Source: Streptomyces sp. NBC_00554
GTDB lineage: Bacteria; Actinomycetota; Actinomycetes; Streptomycetales; Streptomycetaceae
Length of the DNA stretch: 64,000 nt
Reading direction: 5' to 3'
NCBI RefSeq assembly: GCF_041431135.1
Contig: NZ_CP107799.1
Coordinates: forward strand, 7,502,001-7,566,000
The notes under the pieces were generated by a model. The model made no database searches. It was not told the DNA's origin and worked only from the letters and a program-made list of their open reading frames with translations. Shown in pieces: positions 1 to 8,544 of this stretch (position 1 is the first letter of the stretch; each line of letters begins with the position of its first letter). The translations under genes were made by a program, and so were the position numbers.

Positions 1-1
1 C

Positions 2-1138
2 GGTGGTGTCAATGCCATCAACCGGATGATCGAGGTCGGTCTCAAGGGCGTCGAGTTCATCGCCATCAACACCGACGCGCAAGCTCTGTTGATGAGCGAC
101 GCCGACGTCAAGCTCGACGTCGGCCGCGAACTCACCCGCGGACTCGGCGCCGGAGCCAACCCGGCCGTCGGCCGCAAGGCGGCGGAGGACCACCGCGAGG
201 AGATCGAGGAGGTCCTCAAGGGGGCCGACATGGTCTTCGTGACGGCCGGCGAGGGCGGCGGCACCGGCACCGGCGGCGCGCCCGTCGTGGCCAACATCGC
301 CCGCTCGCTGGGCGCCCTCACCATCGGCGTGGTCACGCGCCCGTTCACCTTCGAGGGACGGCGCCGGGCCAACCAGGCGGAGGACGGTATCGCCGAACTC
401 CGCGAAGAGGTCGACACCCTCATCGTCATCCCGAACGACCGGCTGCTGTCCATCTCGGACCGCCAGGTCTCCGTCCTCGACGCCTTCAAGTCGGCGGACC
501 AGGTCCTGTTGTCGGGTGTTCAGGGCATCACCGATCTCATCACCACGCCCGGTCTGATCAACCTCGACTTCGCCGACGTCAAGTCCGTGATGTCCGAGGC
601 GGGTTCGGCCCTCATGGGCATCGGCTCGGCCCGCGGCGACGACCGCGCGGTGGCGGCGGCCGAGATGGCGATCTCCTCGCCGCTCCTCGAGGCCTCCATC
701 GACGGCGCCCGCGGCGTGCTGCTCTCCATCTCCGGCGGCTCCGACCTCGGTCTGTTCGAGATCAACGAGGCCGCCCAGCTGGTGAGCGAGGCCGCGCACC
801 CCGAGGCCAACATCATCTTCGGTGCGGTCATCGACGACGCCCTCGGCGACGAGGTGCGGGTCACCGTCATCGCCGCCGGTTTCGACGGCGGCCAGCCGCC
901 CTCGAAGCGGGACACCGTCCTCGGCTCGTCCTCGGCCAAGCGCGAGGAGCCCACCCCGGTGCGCTCCTCCGACAGCCGTCCGTCCTTCGGCTCCCTCGGC
1001 AGCGTCACGCCGAAGGAGACGTCGGCGCCCGCCCCGGAGCCGGTGAACGAGATCCCGGTCTCCCCGCCGGTCCCGCCGTCCCGCTCGTACTCGGACAGCG
1101 CGGCCGAGGAGCTGGACGTGCCGGACTTCCTGAAGTGA
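2..1138 (+). CDS. ftsZ: Cell division protein FtsZ, 5'-truncated by the window edge
   Basis: Tubulin-like GTPase that polymerises into the Z ring at septation sites. The reading frame is already open at base 2 (first residues GGVNAINRMIEVG), so the start lies upstream of the window. The tubulin signature GGGTGTGG falls near bases 253-276. It is followed by the T7/synergy region (VIPNDRLLSISD), a variable Pro/Ser-rich linker, and the conserved C-terminal tail DVPDFLK, which in other bacteria binds SepF, FtsA or ZipA-type partners. The stop overlaps the GTG of the next gene by four bases (GTGA), so the two are probably translationally coupled. The downstream order (ylmD, ylmE, sepF, ylmG, divIVA) is the standard Gram-positive dcw tail. 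Only the extreme N-terminus is missing; identification is essentially certain. Confidence 0.98.
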   Translation, partial: GGVNAINRMIEVGLKGVEFIAINTDAQALLMSDADVKLDVGRELTRGLGAGANPAVGRKAAEDHREEIEEVLKGADMVFVTAGEGGGTGTGGAPVVANIARSLGALTIGVVTRPFTFEGRRRANQAEDGIAELREEVDTLIVIPNDRLLSISDRQVSVLDAFKSADQVLLSGVQGITDLITTPGLINLDFADVKSVMSEAGSALMGIGSARGDDRAVAAAEMAISSPLLEASIDGARGVLLSISGGSDLGLFEINEAAQLVSEAAHPEANIIFGAVIDDALGDEVRVTVIAAGFDGGQPPSKRDTVLGSSSAKREEPTPVRSSDSRPSFGSLGSVTPKETSAPAPEPVNEIPVSPPVPPSRSYSDSAAEELDVPDFLK

Positions 1139-1875
1139 TAGGACAGCGCTCCGGAACGAGCACAGTGAGCGGCGCGCACTTCGCCTTCACCGACAGGTGG
1201 GGCGGGGTGAGCGCCGTTCCGTACGAGGAGCTCAACCTCGGCGGAGCGGTCGGCGACGACCCCGCCGCCGTAGGGACCAATCGGCTGTGGGCCGCCAAGT
1301 CCCTGGGACTCGACGCGAATCGCGTGGTCTGGATGAACCAGGTGCACGGCAAGGACGTCGCCGAGGTCGACGGGCCGTGGACCGACCCCCGGTTCACACC
1401 GCCGGTCGACGGTCTGGTGACCGCGACCCGGGGCCTCGCCCTCGCCGTACTCACCGCCGACTGCGTCCCGGTCCTGCTGGCCGACCCCGTCGCCGGGGTG
1501 GTCGCCGCGGCCCACGCGGGGCGGCCCGGCATGGTCGCCGGGATCGTGCCCGAGGCCATCGACGCCATGGAGTCGCTGGGCGCGGAGGCCGCGCGCATCG
1601 TCGCCCGCACCGGGCCCGCCGTCTGCGGCCGTTGCTACGAAGTGCCGGAAGCGATGCGCGCCGAAGTCGCCGCCGTCGAACCCGCGGCGTACGGCGAGAC
1701 CAGTTGGGGGACTCCGGCGGTCGACGTGGTCGCCGGGGTGCACGCGCAGCTCGAACGGCTCGGGGTCCACGACCGGGAGCGGTCGCCGGTGTGCACGATC
1801 GAATCGCGGGATCACTTCTCGTACCGTCGCGACCGCACCACGGGGCGGCTCGCGGGATATGTCTGGCTGGACTGA
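1135..1875 (+). CDS. pgeF: PgeF/YlmD-type multicopper polyphenol oxidase-fold protein (purine nucleoside phosphorylase family)
   Basis: About 246 residues, the usual size for the YfiH/YlmD (Cu-oxidase_4, DUF152) family. Members have been reported both as peptidoglycan-editing factors and as zinc-dependent purine nucleoside phosphorylases/adenosine deaminases. Visible family motifs are NQVHGKDV, TADCVPVLLAD, AAHAGRPGMV and the C-terminal CTIESRDHFSYRRD; the Cys and His residues in these motifs form the metal site in known members. The GTG start overlaps the ftsZ stop and the stop overlaps the next ATG, so it sits in a coupled division operon. I infer cytosolic location because no signal peptide is visible. 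The family is secure; the exact substrate is not. Confidence 0.9.
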   Translation: MIGQRSGTSTVSGAHFAFTDRWGGVSAVPYEELNLGGAVGDDPAAVGTNRLWAAKSLGLDANRVVWMNQVHGKDVAEVDGPWTDPRFTPPVDGLVTATRGLALAVLTADCVPVLLADPVAGVVAAAHAGRPGMVAGIVPEAIDAMESLGAEAARIVARTGPAVCGRCYEVPEAMRAEVAAVEPAAYGETSWGTPAVDVVAGVHAQLERLGVHDRERSPVCTIESRDHFSYRRDRTTGRLAGYVWLD

Positions 1876-2600
1876 TGGACATGACGGACCGTAGGGCTCA
1901 ACTCGCCGGAAATCTGGCGAAAGTGGAAGAGCGCATCGCGGCGGCGTGCACGGCCGCCGGGCGCAAGCGTGAAGAGGTGACCCTGATCGTGGTCACCAAG
2001 ACCTACCCCGCCAGTGATGTGCGGATCCTGTCGGAACTCGGTGTGCGGCAGGTCGCCGAGAACCGTGATCAGGACGCGGCGCCCAAGGCGGCGGAATGTT
2101 CCGATCTGCCCCTCTCCTGGCATTTCGTCGGTCAGTTGCAGACCAACAAGGTGCGTTCCGTGGTCGGTTACGCGGATCTCGTGCAGTCCGTCGATCGTTC
2201 CAAGCTCGTCACGGCTCTGTCGAAGGAGGCGGTGCGGGTGGAGCGTGAGGTGGGGTGCCTGATTCAGGTCGCGCTGGACGCGGAGGAGGACGGCCGGGGG
2301 GAGCGGGGAGGCGTGGGGGTCGGCGGAATCGAAGAGTTGGGCGACCTCGTCGCGAACGCTCCGGGGCTCCGTCTCGACGGGCTGATGACCGTCGCGCCGC
2401 TCACCGGGAGCTACGCGGGACGCCAACAAGCGGCGTTCGAGCGGCTGATGGATTTGTCGACTGCTATGCGCCGCACGCATCCGGCTGCGAACATGGTGTC
2501 CGCAGGGATGAGTACGGACCTCGAACAAGCCGTGGCGGCCGGAGCGACACATGTACGCGTCGGTACTGCGGTACTCGGAGTCCGACCCAGGCTCGGGTAA
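1875..2600 (+). CDS. ylmE: YggS/YlmE family pyridoxal-phosphate-binding homeostasis protein
   Basis: A 241-residue single-domain alanine-racemase-fold (type III) PLP protein. The PLP lysine is in LIVVTKTYP (about residue 43). Other family landmarks are the WHFVGQLQTNK motif, the GLMTVAPL strand and the C-terminal MSAGMSTDLEQAVAAGATHVRVGTA-type phosphate-binding segment. Family members keep free PLP low and affect amino-acid and B6 homeostasis; in Gram-positives the gene is typically next to sepF. I took the ATG that overlaps the preceding stop; a second in-frame ATG two codons later (1881) is equally possible. A glycine-rich insert (GERGGVGVGG) around residues 137-146 is a local oddity in an otherwise standard protein. 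Confidence 0.92.
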   Translation: MDMTDRRAQLAGNLAKVEERIAAACTAAGRKREEVTLIVVTKTYPASDVRILSELGVRQVAENRDQDAAPKAAECSDLPLSWHFVGQLQTNKVRSVVGYADLVQSVDRSKLVTALSKEAVRVEREVGCLIQVALDAEEDGRGERGGVGVGGIEELGDLVANAPGLRLDGLMTVAPLTGSYAGRQQAAFERLMDLSTAMRRTHPAANMVSAGMSTDLEQAVAAGATHVRVGTAVLGVRPRLG

Positions 2601-2729
2601 CGTCGCCAAGAAGTCGGACCACAGCAGAAAATATGGTCATTACCGCCGAAGGCGGGCATAACGACCTCGTGGATCGCGGGCACTTGGCAACTCGTCAGCC
2701 GATCCACCACAGAGCGGAGGACTCAGAGC

Positions 2730-3371
2730 ATGGCCGGCGCGATGCGCAAGATGGCGGTCTACCTCGGCCTCGTGGAGGACGATGGGTACGACGGCAGGGG
2801 ATTCGACCCCGATGACGACTTCGAGCCCGAGCTCGACCCTGAGCCCGAGCGGGACCGTCGGCGGCACGAGCCGCCGCACCAGTCACACCAGGCGCATCAG
2901 TCCCAACGGGACGAATCGGTACGAGTGGTGCAGCCTCCGGCGCAGCGCGATCCGGTGCCGCATTCCGCTTCGCTGGCCGCGGAATCCGGGCGTCCGGCGC
3001 GAATCGCCCCCGTGGCGTCCATCACACAAGAACGTCAAAGCATGGAGAAGAACGCCCCGGTGATCATGCCCAAGGTCGTGTCCGAGCGAGAGCCTTACCG
3101 GATCACCACATTGCACCCCCGGACCTACAACGAGGCCCGTACCATCGGGGAACACTTCCGTGAGGGCACCCCGGTGATCATGAATCTGACTGAGATGGAT
3201 GACACAGATGCGAAGCGACTTGTCGACTTTGCGGCCGGTTTGGTGTTTGGTCTCCACGGCAGCATCGAGCGGGTGACGCAGAAGGTGTTCCTGTTGTCGC
3301 CTGCTAACGTCGATGTCACGGCGGAGGACAAGGCTCGTATCGCAGAGGGCGGGTTCTTCAACCAGAGCTGA
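2730..3371 (+). CDS. sepF: Cell division protein SepF
   Basis: 213 residues. The N-terminal MAGAMRKMAVYLGLVEDD is the amphipathic membrane-targeting helix of SepF. A charged and His/Gln-rich linker follows (about residues 25-100), then the conserved globular domain (LHPRTYNEARTIGEHFREG, MDDTDAKRLVDFAAGL, GLHGSIERVTQKVFLLSP). SepF anchors FtsZ to the membrane, which matters in actinobacteria lacking FtsA. A purine-rich GCGGAGG about 10 bases upstream supports the ATG. About 130 bases separate it from ylmE, with no clear gene in the gap, so an internal promoter is possible. The protein is longer than the Bacillus homologue (about 150 residues) because of the linker, as is usual in streptomycetes. 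Confidence 0.96.
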   Translation: MAGAMRKMAVYLGLVEDDGYDGRGFDPDDDFEPELDPEPERDRRRHEPPHQSHQAHQSQRDESVRVVQPPAQRDPVPHSASLAAESGRPARIAPVASITQERQSMEKNAPVIMPKVVSEREPYRITTLHPRTYNEARTIGEHFREGTPVIMNLTEMDDTDAKRLVDFAAGLVFGLHGSIERVTQKVFLLSPANVDVTAEDKARIAEGGFFNQS

Positions 3372-3433
3372 GACGCTGGACCGGAGTCAAGGTACGGAAA
3401 CGTACGGAAACAGGGGAGAGGGAAGCACGGATC

Positions 3434-3718
3434 ATGAGCGTGGTCGGGCAAGTTCTCTACATCGCGCTGATGTGTTTCCTCATCGTGCTGATCTTCCGGT
3501 TGGTCATGGACTACGTCTTCCAGTTCGCCCGCTCATGGCAGCCCGGCAAGGCGATGGTGGTCGTTCTTGAGGCCACCTACACTGTCACCGATCCACCGCT
3601 CAAGCTTCTGCGGCGGTTCATTCCGCCGCTGCGTCTCGGGGGCGTGGCGCTCGACCTGTCCTTCTTCGTACTGATGATCATCGTCTACATCCTGATCTCC
3701 GTCGTGAGCCGGCTGTGA
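3434..3718 (+). CDS. ylmG: YggT/YlmG family small membrane protein
   Basis: 94 residues with two hydrophobic helices (about residues 4-28 and 70-92) flanking a loop that carries the family motif TDPPLKLLRRFIPPLR. YlmG/YggT proteins are short integral membrane proteins encoded next to sepF in most Gram-positives and cyanobacteria. A role in division-plane or membrane organisation is suggested by context, but the biochemical activity is unknown. A strong GGGGAGAGGG ribosome-binding site precedes the ATG. Intergenic distances to sepF (62 bases) and divIVA (46 bases) are consistent with one transcript. Confidence 0.92.
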   Translation: MSVVGQVLYIALMCFLIVLIFRLVMDYVFQFARSWQPGKAMVVVLEATYTVTDPPLKLLRRFIPPLRLGGVALDLSFFVLMIIVYILISVVSRL

Positions 3719-3764
3719 ACGATACGGTCTTGCCGAATGCCGACGACTACGTTGAGGTGAAGAG

Positions 3765-4943
3765 ATGCCGTTGACCCCCGAGGACGTGCGGAACAAGCAG
3801 TTCACGACCGTCCGCCTCCGAGAAGGCTATGACGAGGACGAGGTCGATGCCTTCCTCGATGAGGTCGAAGCCGAACTGACTCGCTTGCTCCGCGAGAACG
3901 AGGACCTGCGCGCCAAGCTGGCGGCGGCCACGCGCGCGGCTGCGCAGAACCAGCAGCAGGGCATGCGCAAGCCGCCCGAGCAGCAGGACCAACAGCAGGG
4001 CCCGCCGCAGGGCATGCGCGGTCCGGGTGCCCCCGTGCCCGCCGGCATATCGGGCCCGCCGCAGCAGCAGATGGGTGGCCCCATGGGCGGCCCGCCCCAG
4101 CTGCCGAGCGGTGCGCCGCAGCTGCCCGCCGGTCCCAGTGGCCAGGGTGGCCCCATGGGCCAGGGCCCGATGGGTGGGCCGATGGGCCAGGGCCCGATGG
4201 GTCAGCAGGGTCCCGGCCAGCAGATGCAGCAGCACCCCGGTCAGATGCAGCCGCAGATGCAGCAGCAGATGGGTGGCCCGATGGGCGGACCCATGGGTGG
4301 CCCGATGGGCGGTCACGGCCCGCAGATGGGTCAGCCCGGTCAGGGTCCCGGTGGCGACAGCGCCGCCCGTGTCCTCTCGCTGGCCCAGCAGACCGCCGAC
4401 CAGGCGATCGCCGAGGCCCGCTCCGAGGCCAACAAGATCGTCGGCGAGGCCCGCAGCCGTGCCGAGGGCCTGGAGCGCGACGCGCGCGCCAAGGCCGACG
4501 CGCTGGAGCGGGACGCCCAGGAGAAGCACCGCGTCGCGATGGGCTCCCTGGAGTCCGCCCGCGCCACGCTGGAGCGCAAGGTCGAGGATCTGCGCGGCTT
4601 CGAGCGCGAGTACCGCACCCGGCTGAAGTCCTACCTCGAGTCCCAGCTGCGTCAGCTGGAGACCCAGGCTGATGACTCGCTGGCTCCGCCGCGGACTCCG
4701 GCGGCCGCTTCGCTGCCGTCGCCTTCCGCGCCCTCCATGGCTCCGGCCGGTGCGAGTGCGCCGTCCTACGGTGGGCCGATGGGTGGCGGTCCGGCTCCGG
4801 CCGGGCCCTCCTACGGTGGGCAGCAGCAGATGTCTCCGGCGATGACTCAGCCGATGGCGCCGGTGCGGCCGCAGGGGCCGTCGCCGATGCAGCAGGCTCC
4901 CTCGCCGATGCGTGGGTTCCTCATCGACGAGGACGACAACTGA
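3765..4943 (+). CDS. divIVA: DivIVA polar growth determinant (Wag31-like)
   Basis: 392 residues. The N-terminal PLTPEDVRNKQFTTVRLREGYDEDEVDAFLDEVE is the conserved membrane-binding DivIVA domain with the first coiled coil. Residues about 65-205 are a low-complexity Gln/Gly/Pro/Met linker containing repeated MGGP and MGQGP units. A second coiled coil follows (about 205-300, ALERDAQEKHR, RATLERKVEDLRG). The C-terminus is again Pro/Gly/Gln-rich and ends in GFLIDEDDN. In Streptomyces DivIVA marks hyphal tips and branch points and recruits the polarisome. It is much longer than Bacillus DivIVA (about 164 residues), as expected for the genus. It is the last gene before two strong hairpins, so it closes the division cluster. 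Confidence 0.97.
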   Translation: MPLTPEDVRNKQFTTVRLREGYDEDEVDAFLDEVEAELTRLLRENEDLRAKLAAATRAAAQNQQQGMRKPPEQQDQQQGPPQGMRGPGAPVPAGISGPPQQQMGGPMGGPPQLPSGAPQLPAGPSGQGGPMGQGPMGGPMGQGPMGQQGPGQQMQQHPGQMQPQMQQQMGGPMGGPMGGPMGGHGPQMGQPGQGPGGDSAARVLSLAQQTADQAIAEARSEANKIVGEARSRAEGLERDARAKADALERDAQEKHRVAMGSLESARATLERKVEDLRGFEREYRTRLKSYLESQLRQLETQADDSLAPPRTPAAASLPSPSAPSMAPAGASAPSYGGPMGGGPAPAGPSYGGQQQMSPAMTQPMAPVRPQGPSPMQQAPSPMRGFLIDEDDN

Positions 4944-4979
4944 CGGCCTGCGGTACGCCTTAGGCGTCGGCAGCGTTCA

Positions 4980-5015
4980 GGGCGGGGCCCCCGGTTTCGG
5001 GGGCCTCGCCCTTTT
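4980..5015 (+). terminator. Rho-independent terminator of divIVA
   Basis: A 14-bp stem (4980-4993 paired with 4998-5011, one G-T pair) closes a GTTT loop and is followed by a TTTT run. It starts 36 bases after the divIVA stop. Confidence 0.85.
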
Positions 5016-5058
5016 GTGCGTCGCCCTTGCGGGCAGCTGTGCGGGGTACGCAACGCCG

Positions 5059-5097
5059 AAGGCCCGGGCCACCAAGAATCTTGGTGGCCCGGGCCTT
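5059..5097. terminator. Second, perfect 17-bp hairpin after divIVA (bidirectional terminator candidate)
   Basis: A 17-bp perfect inverted repeat (5059-5075 with 5081-5097) closes a 5-base GAATC loop. It lies 48 bases beyond the first divIVA terminator. There is no long U-tract, which is common for streptomycete terminators. It could also stop transcripts from the convergent ileS gene. Confidence 0.7.
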
Positions 5098-5130
5098 CTT
5101 GTGCGGGGTTGTGGGGGTGGGCGTGGGGGT

Positions 5131-5349
5131 TGTTCGCCCCCTCCGCCCCTTCCCGTCCCGTTCCTGGGGGCTGCGCCCCCAGACCCCCCTGTCGCGCTGC
5201 GCGCTCGTCCTCGAACGCCGGACGGGCTGAAGCCACAGCCTCCGTGGGTGGGTGGGGGATCGGGATGGCGCTGTCTTGTCCTCGAACGCCGGACGGGCTG
5301 AAACCGCGGCCCCCACGGGTGGGTGGGGGATCGGGATGGTGCCGTCTCG
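5131..5349. repeat. GC-rich intergenic repeat element with 71-bp tandem tail
   Basis: This noncoding stretch between convergent divIVA and ileS begins with CCCCCTCCGCCCCTTCCCG and a CTGGGGGC/GCCCCCAG hairpin (about 5164-5181). It continues as near-identical units that start with TCCTCGAACGCCGGACGGGC at 5208 and 5279. A diverged third start is at 5350, so the period is 71 bases. A related element, sharing the C-rich head, the hairpin and the AACGCCGGA(C/G)GGGCTGA tail, recurs at 29279-29384. No gene is supported in this gap. Confidence 0.8.
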
Positions 5350-5354
5350 TTCTC

Positions 5355-5386
5355 GACCGCCGGGCGGGTCAGCCCGCCCGGCGGTC
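5355..5386 (-). terminator. Terminator hairpin downstream of ileS
   Basis: A perfect 14-bp inverted repeat (5355-5368 with 5373-5386) with a 4-base loop begins four bases after the ileS stop codon. No T-run follows on the minus strand. It overlaps the head of the third 71-bp repeat unit. Confidence 0.7.
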
Positions 5387-5390
5387 GGTG

Positions 5391-8300
5391 TTACGCCTTG
5401 CGGAGGCGGAACGTCAGGGACAGGGGCTCGTCCGTGAACGGGGGGCCGTAGGTGTCGTCCGCCTCGGACTGGGCGAAGTCTGTGGCGAGGACCTCGTCGG
5501 CGATGAGGGGGGTGTGTTCGGTGAGGGCCGCGATGACTGCCGGGTCTGTGGAGGTCCAGCGGAGTGCGATGCGGTCGGCCACGTCGAGGCCGCTGTTCTT
5601 GCGGGCCTCCTGGATCAGGCGGATCGCGTCACGGGCGAGGCCCGCCTGGCGCAGCTCCTCGGTGATCTCCAGGTCGAGGGCGACGGTCGCGCCGGAGTCG
5701 GATGCCACCGACCAGCCCTCGCGCGGGGTCTCTGTGATGATCACCTCATCCGGGGCCAGCGTCACCGTCTCGCCGTCGACCTCGACCGAGGCCGTGCCCG
5801 AGCGCAGGGCGAGGGAGAGGGCGGCGGCATCGGCTTCCGCGACGGCCTTCGCCACCGCCTGGACGCCCTTGCCGAAGCGCTTGCCCAGGGCGCGGAAGTT
5901 CGCCTTCGCGGTCGTGTCGACCAGGGAGCCGCCCACTTCACTCAGAGAAGCCAGCGAGCTCACGTTCAGCTCTTCGGTGATCTGTGCGTGCAGCTCGCGG
6001 TCCAGGGTCTCGAAGCCCGTCGAGGCGATCAGCGCGCGGGACAGCGGCTGGCGGGTCTTGACGCCCGACTCCGCGCGGGTGGCGCGGCCCAGCTCCACGA
6101 GACGGCGTACGAGCACCATCTGCTTGGACAGCTCCGGGTCGATGACGGACAGGTCCGCCTCCGGCCAGGAGGAGAGGTGTACGGACTCGGGGGCGCCCGG
6201 CGTGACCGGCACCACCAGGTCCTGCCAGACCCGCTCGGTGATGAACGGGGTCAGCGGGGCCATCAGGCGCGTGATCGTCTCGACGACCTCGTGCAGGGTG
6301 CGCAGCGCCGCCTTGTCGCCCTGCCAGAAGCGGCGCCGGGAGCGGCGTACGTACCAGTTGGACAGGTCGTCGACGAAGGCCGACAGGAGCTTTCCGGCGC
6401 GCTGGGTGTCGTACGCCTCCAGAGCCTGCGTCACCTGGTCGGTGAGCGCGTGGAGTTCGGACAGGAGCCAGCGGTCGAGGACCGGGCGGTCGGCCGGGGC
6501 CGGATCGGCCTCGCTGGGCGCCCAGTTGGACGTGCGCGCGTACAGGGCCTGGAAGGCGACCGTGTTCCAGTACGTGAGGAGCGTCTTGCGGACGACCTCC
6601 TGGATGGTGCCGTGGCCTACGCGGCGCGCGGACCACGGGGAGCCGCCGGCCGCCATGAACCAGCGGACCGCGTCGGCGCCGTGCTGGTCCATCAGCGGGA
6701 TCGGCTGCAGGGTGTTGCCCAGGTGCTTGGACATCTTGCGGCCGTCCTCGGCGAGGATGTGGCCCAGGCAGACCACGTTCTCGTACGAGGACTTGTCGAA
6801 GACGAGAGTGCCGACCGCCATGAGGGTGTAGAACCAGCCGCGGGTCTGGTCGATGGCCTCGCTGATGAACTGCGCCGGGTAGCGGCTCTCGAAGAGCTCC
6901 TTGTTCTTGTACGGGTATCCCCACTGCGCGAACGGCATCGAACCCGAGTCGTACCAGGCGTCGATGACCTCCGGGACGCGGGTCGCGGTCTGCGCGCACT
7001 GCGGGCAGGGGAACGTGACCTCGTCGATGTACGGGCGGTGCGGGTCCAGGTTCGACTGGTCGGTGCCCGTCAGCTCGGAGAGCTCCGCGCGGGAGCCGAC
7101 GCACGTGAGGTGGCCCTCCTCGCAGGTCCACAGCGGGAGCGGGGTGCCCCAGTAGCGGCTGCGGGACAGCGCCCAGTCGATGTTGTTGTTCAGCCAGTCG
7201 CCGAAGCGGCCGTGCTTGACCGACTCCGGGAACCAGTTGGTCTTCTCGTTCTCCTGGAGGAGGCGGTCCTTGATGGCCGTGGTGCGGATGTACCAGGACG
7301 GCTGCGCGTAGTAGAGGAGCGCGGTGTGGCAGCGCCAGCAGTGCGGGTAGCTGTGCTCGTACGGGATGTGCTTGAAGAGCAGCCCGCGCTCCTGGAGGTC
7401 CTCGGTGAGCTTTTCGTCCGCCTTCTTGAAGAAGACACCGCCTACGAGGGGGACGTCCTCCTCGAAGGTGCCGTTCGGACGGACGGGGTTCACCACGGGC
7501 AGGCCGTACGCGCGGCAGACCTTGAGGTCGTCCTCACCGAAGGCGGGGGACTGGTGGACCAGACCCGTACCGTCCTCGGTCGTGACGTAGTCGGCGTTGA
7601 CCACGTAGTGGGTTTCCACGTCCGCCGGGAACTCCACCAGCTCGAACGGACGTTGATAGGTCCAGCGCTCCATCTCGGCGCCGGTGAAGGTCTCGCCGGT
7701 GGTCTCCCAGCCCTCGCCGAGGGACTTCTCGACGAGCGGCTCGGCGACGACGAGCTTCTCCTCGCCGTTGGTCGCGACGACATAGGTGACGTCGGGGTGC
7801 GCGGCGACGGCGGTGTTGGAGACCAGCGTCCACGGGGTCGTCGTCCACACCAGGAGCGCTGCCTGGCCGGCGAGCGGACCGGAGGTGAGCGGGAAACGGA
7901 CGTACACGGACGGGTCGACGATCGTCTCGTAGCCCTGCGCCAGCTCGTGGTCCGACAGACCGGTCTCGTCGCGCGGGCACCACGGGGCGACGCGGTAGTC
8001 CTGGACCAGCAGGCCCTTGTTGAAGATCTCCTTCAGCGACCACCAGACGGACTCGACGTACTCGGGGTCCATCGTGCGGTAGGCGTCGTCGAGGTCGACC
8101 CAGTAGCCCATGCGGTCGGTGAGCTCGGCGAAGGCGTCGGTGTGGCGGGTCACGGACTCGCGGCACTTGGCGTTGAACTCGGCGATGCCGTACGCCTCGA
8201 TGTCCTGCTTGCCGGTGAAGCCGAGCTCCTTCTCCACGGTCAGCTCGACCGGGAGGCCGTGGCAGTCCCAGCCGGCCTTGCGGGCCACGTGGTAGCCGCG

Positions 8301-8534
8301 CATGGTGCGGAAGCGCGGGAAGACGTCCTTGAAGACGCGCGCCTCGATGTGGTGGGCGCCCGGCATGCCGTTCGCGGTGGGCGGGCCCTCGTAGAACACC
8401 CATTCGGGGTGGCCCTCGGACTGCTCAAGGCTCTTGGCGAAGATCTTCTGCTCGGCCCAGAAGTCGAGCACGGCGTGCTCGAGGGCGGGCAGGTCGATCT
8501 GGGCGGGCACCTGGCGGTACGTCGGCGCTGTCAT
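5391..8534 (-). CDS. ileS: Isoleucyl-tRNA synthetase, GXHH (IleRS2-like) type
   Basis: 1047-residue class I aminoacyl-tRNA synthetase that charges tRNA-Ile. Signature 1 is present as GMPGAHH (GAHH at residues 59-62), that is GXHH instead of the usual HXGH. Signature 2 is GRKMSKHLGNT near residue 600. The CP1 editing domain lies between them (WTTTPWTL, ATNGEEK region), with cysteine pairs such as FPCPQC, then the anticodon-binding domain and a C-terminal extension. The length and GXHH signature match the eukaryote-like IleRS2 branch, associated in the literature with mupirocin (pseudomonic acid) resistance. The ATG is preceded by TTGGAGGAAG and by a T-box leader. It stands alone between divergent and convergent neighbours. 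Confidence 0.97.
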   Translation of the reverse strand: MTAPTYRQVPAQIDLPALEHAVLDFWAEQKIFAKSLEQSEGHPEWVFYEGPPTANGMPGAHHIEARVFKDVFPRFRTMRGYHVARKAGWDCHGLPVELTVEKELGFTGKQDIEAYGIAEFNAKCRESVTRHTDAFAELTDRMGYWVDLDDAYRTMDPEYVESVWWSLKEIFNKGLLVQDYRVAPWCPRDETGLSDHELAQGYETIVDPSVYVRFPLTSGPLAGQAALLVWTTTPWTLVSNTAVAAHPDVTYVVATNGEEKLVVAEPLVEKSLGEGWETTGETFTGAEMERWTYQRPFELVEFPADVETHYVVNADYVTTEDGTGLVHQSPAFGEDDLKVCRAYGLPVVNPVRPNGTFEEDVPLVGGVFFKKADEKLTEDLQERGLLFKHIPYEHSYPHCWRCHTALLYYAQPSWYIRTTAIKDRLLQENEKTNWFPESVKHGRFGDWLNNNIDWALSRSRYWGTPLPLWTCEEGHLTCVGSRAELSELTGTDQSNLDPHRPYIDEVTFPCPQCAQTATRVPEVIDAWYDSGSMPFAQWGYPYKNKELFESRYPAQFISEAIDQTRGWFYTLMAVGTLVFDKSSYENVVCLGHILAEDGRKMSKHLGNTLQPIPLMDQHGADAVRWFMAAGGSPWSARRVGHGTIQEVVRKTLLTYWNTVAFQALYARTSNWAPSEADPAPADRPVLDRWLLSELHALTDQVTQALEAYDTQRAGKLLSAFVDDLSNWYVRRSRRRFWQGDKAALRTLHEVVETITRLMAPLTPFITERVWQDLVVPVTPGAPESVHLSSWPEADLSVIDPELSKQMVLVRRLVELGRATRAESGVKTRQPLSRALIASTGFETLDRELHAQITEELNVSSLASLSEVGGSLVDTTAKANFRALGKRFGKGVQAVAKAVAEADAAALSLALRSGTASVEVDGETVTLAPDEVIITETPREGWSVASDSGATVALDLEITEELRQAGLARDAIRLIQEARKNSGLDVADRIALRWTSTDPAVIAALTEHTPLIADEVLATDFAQSEADDTYGPPFTDEPLSLTFRLRKA

Positions 8535-8544
8535 CAGCGAACTT

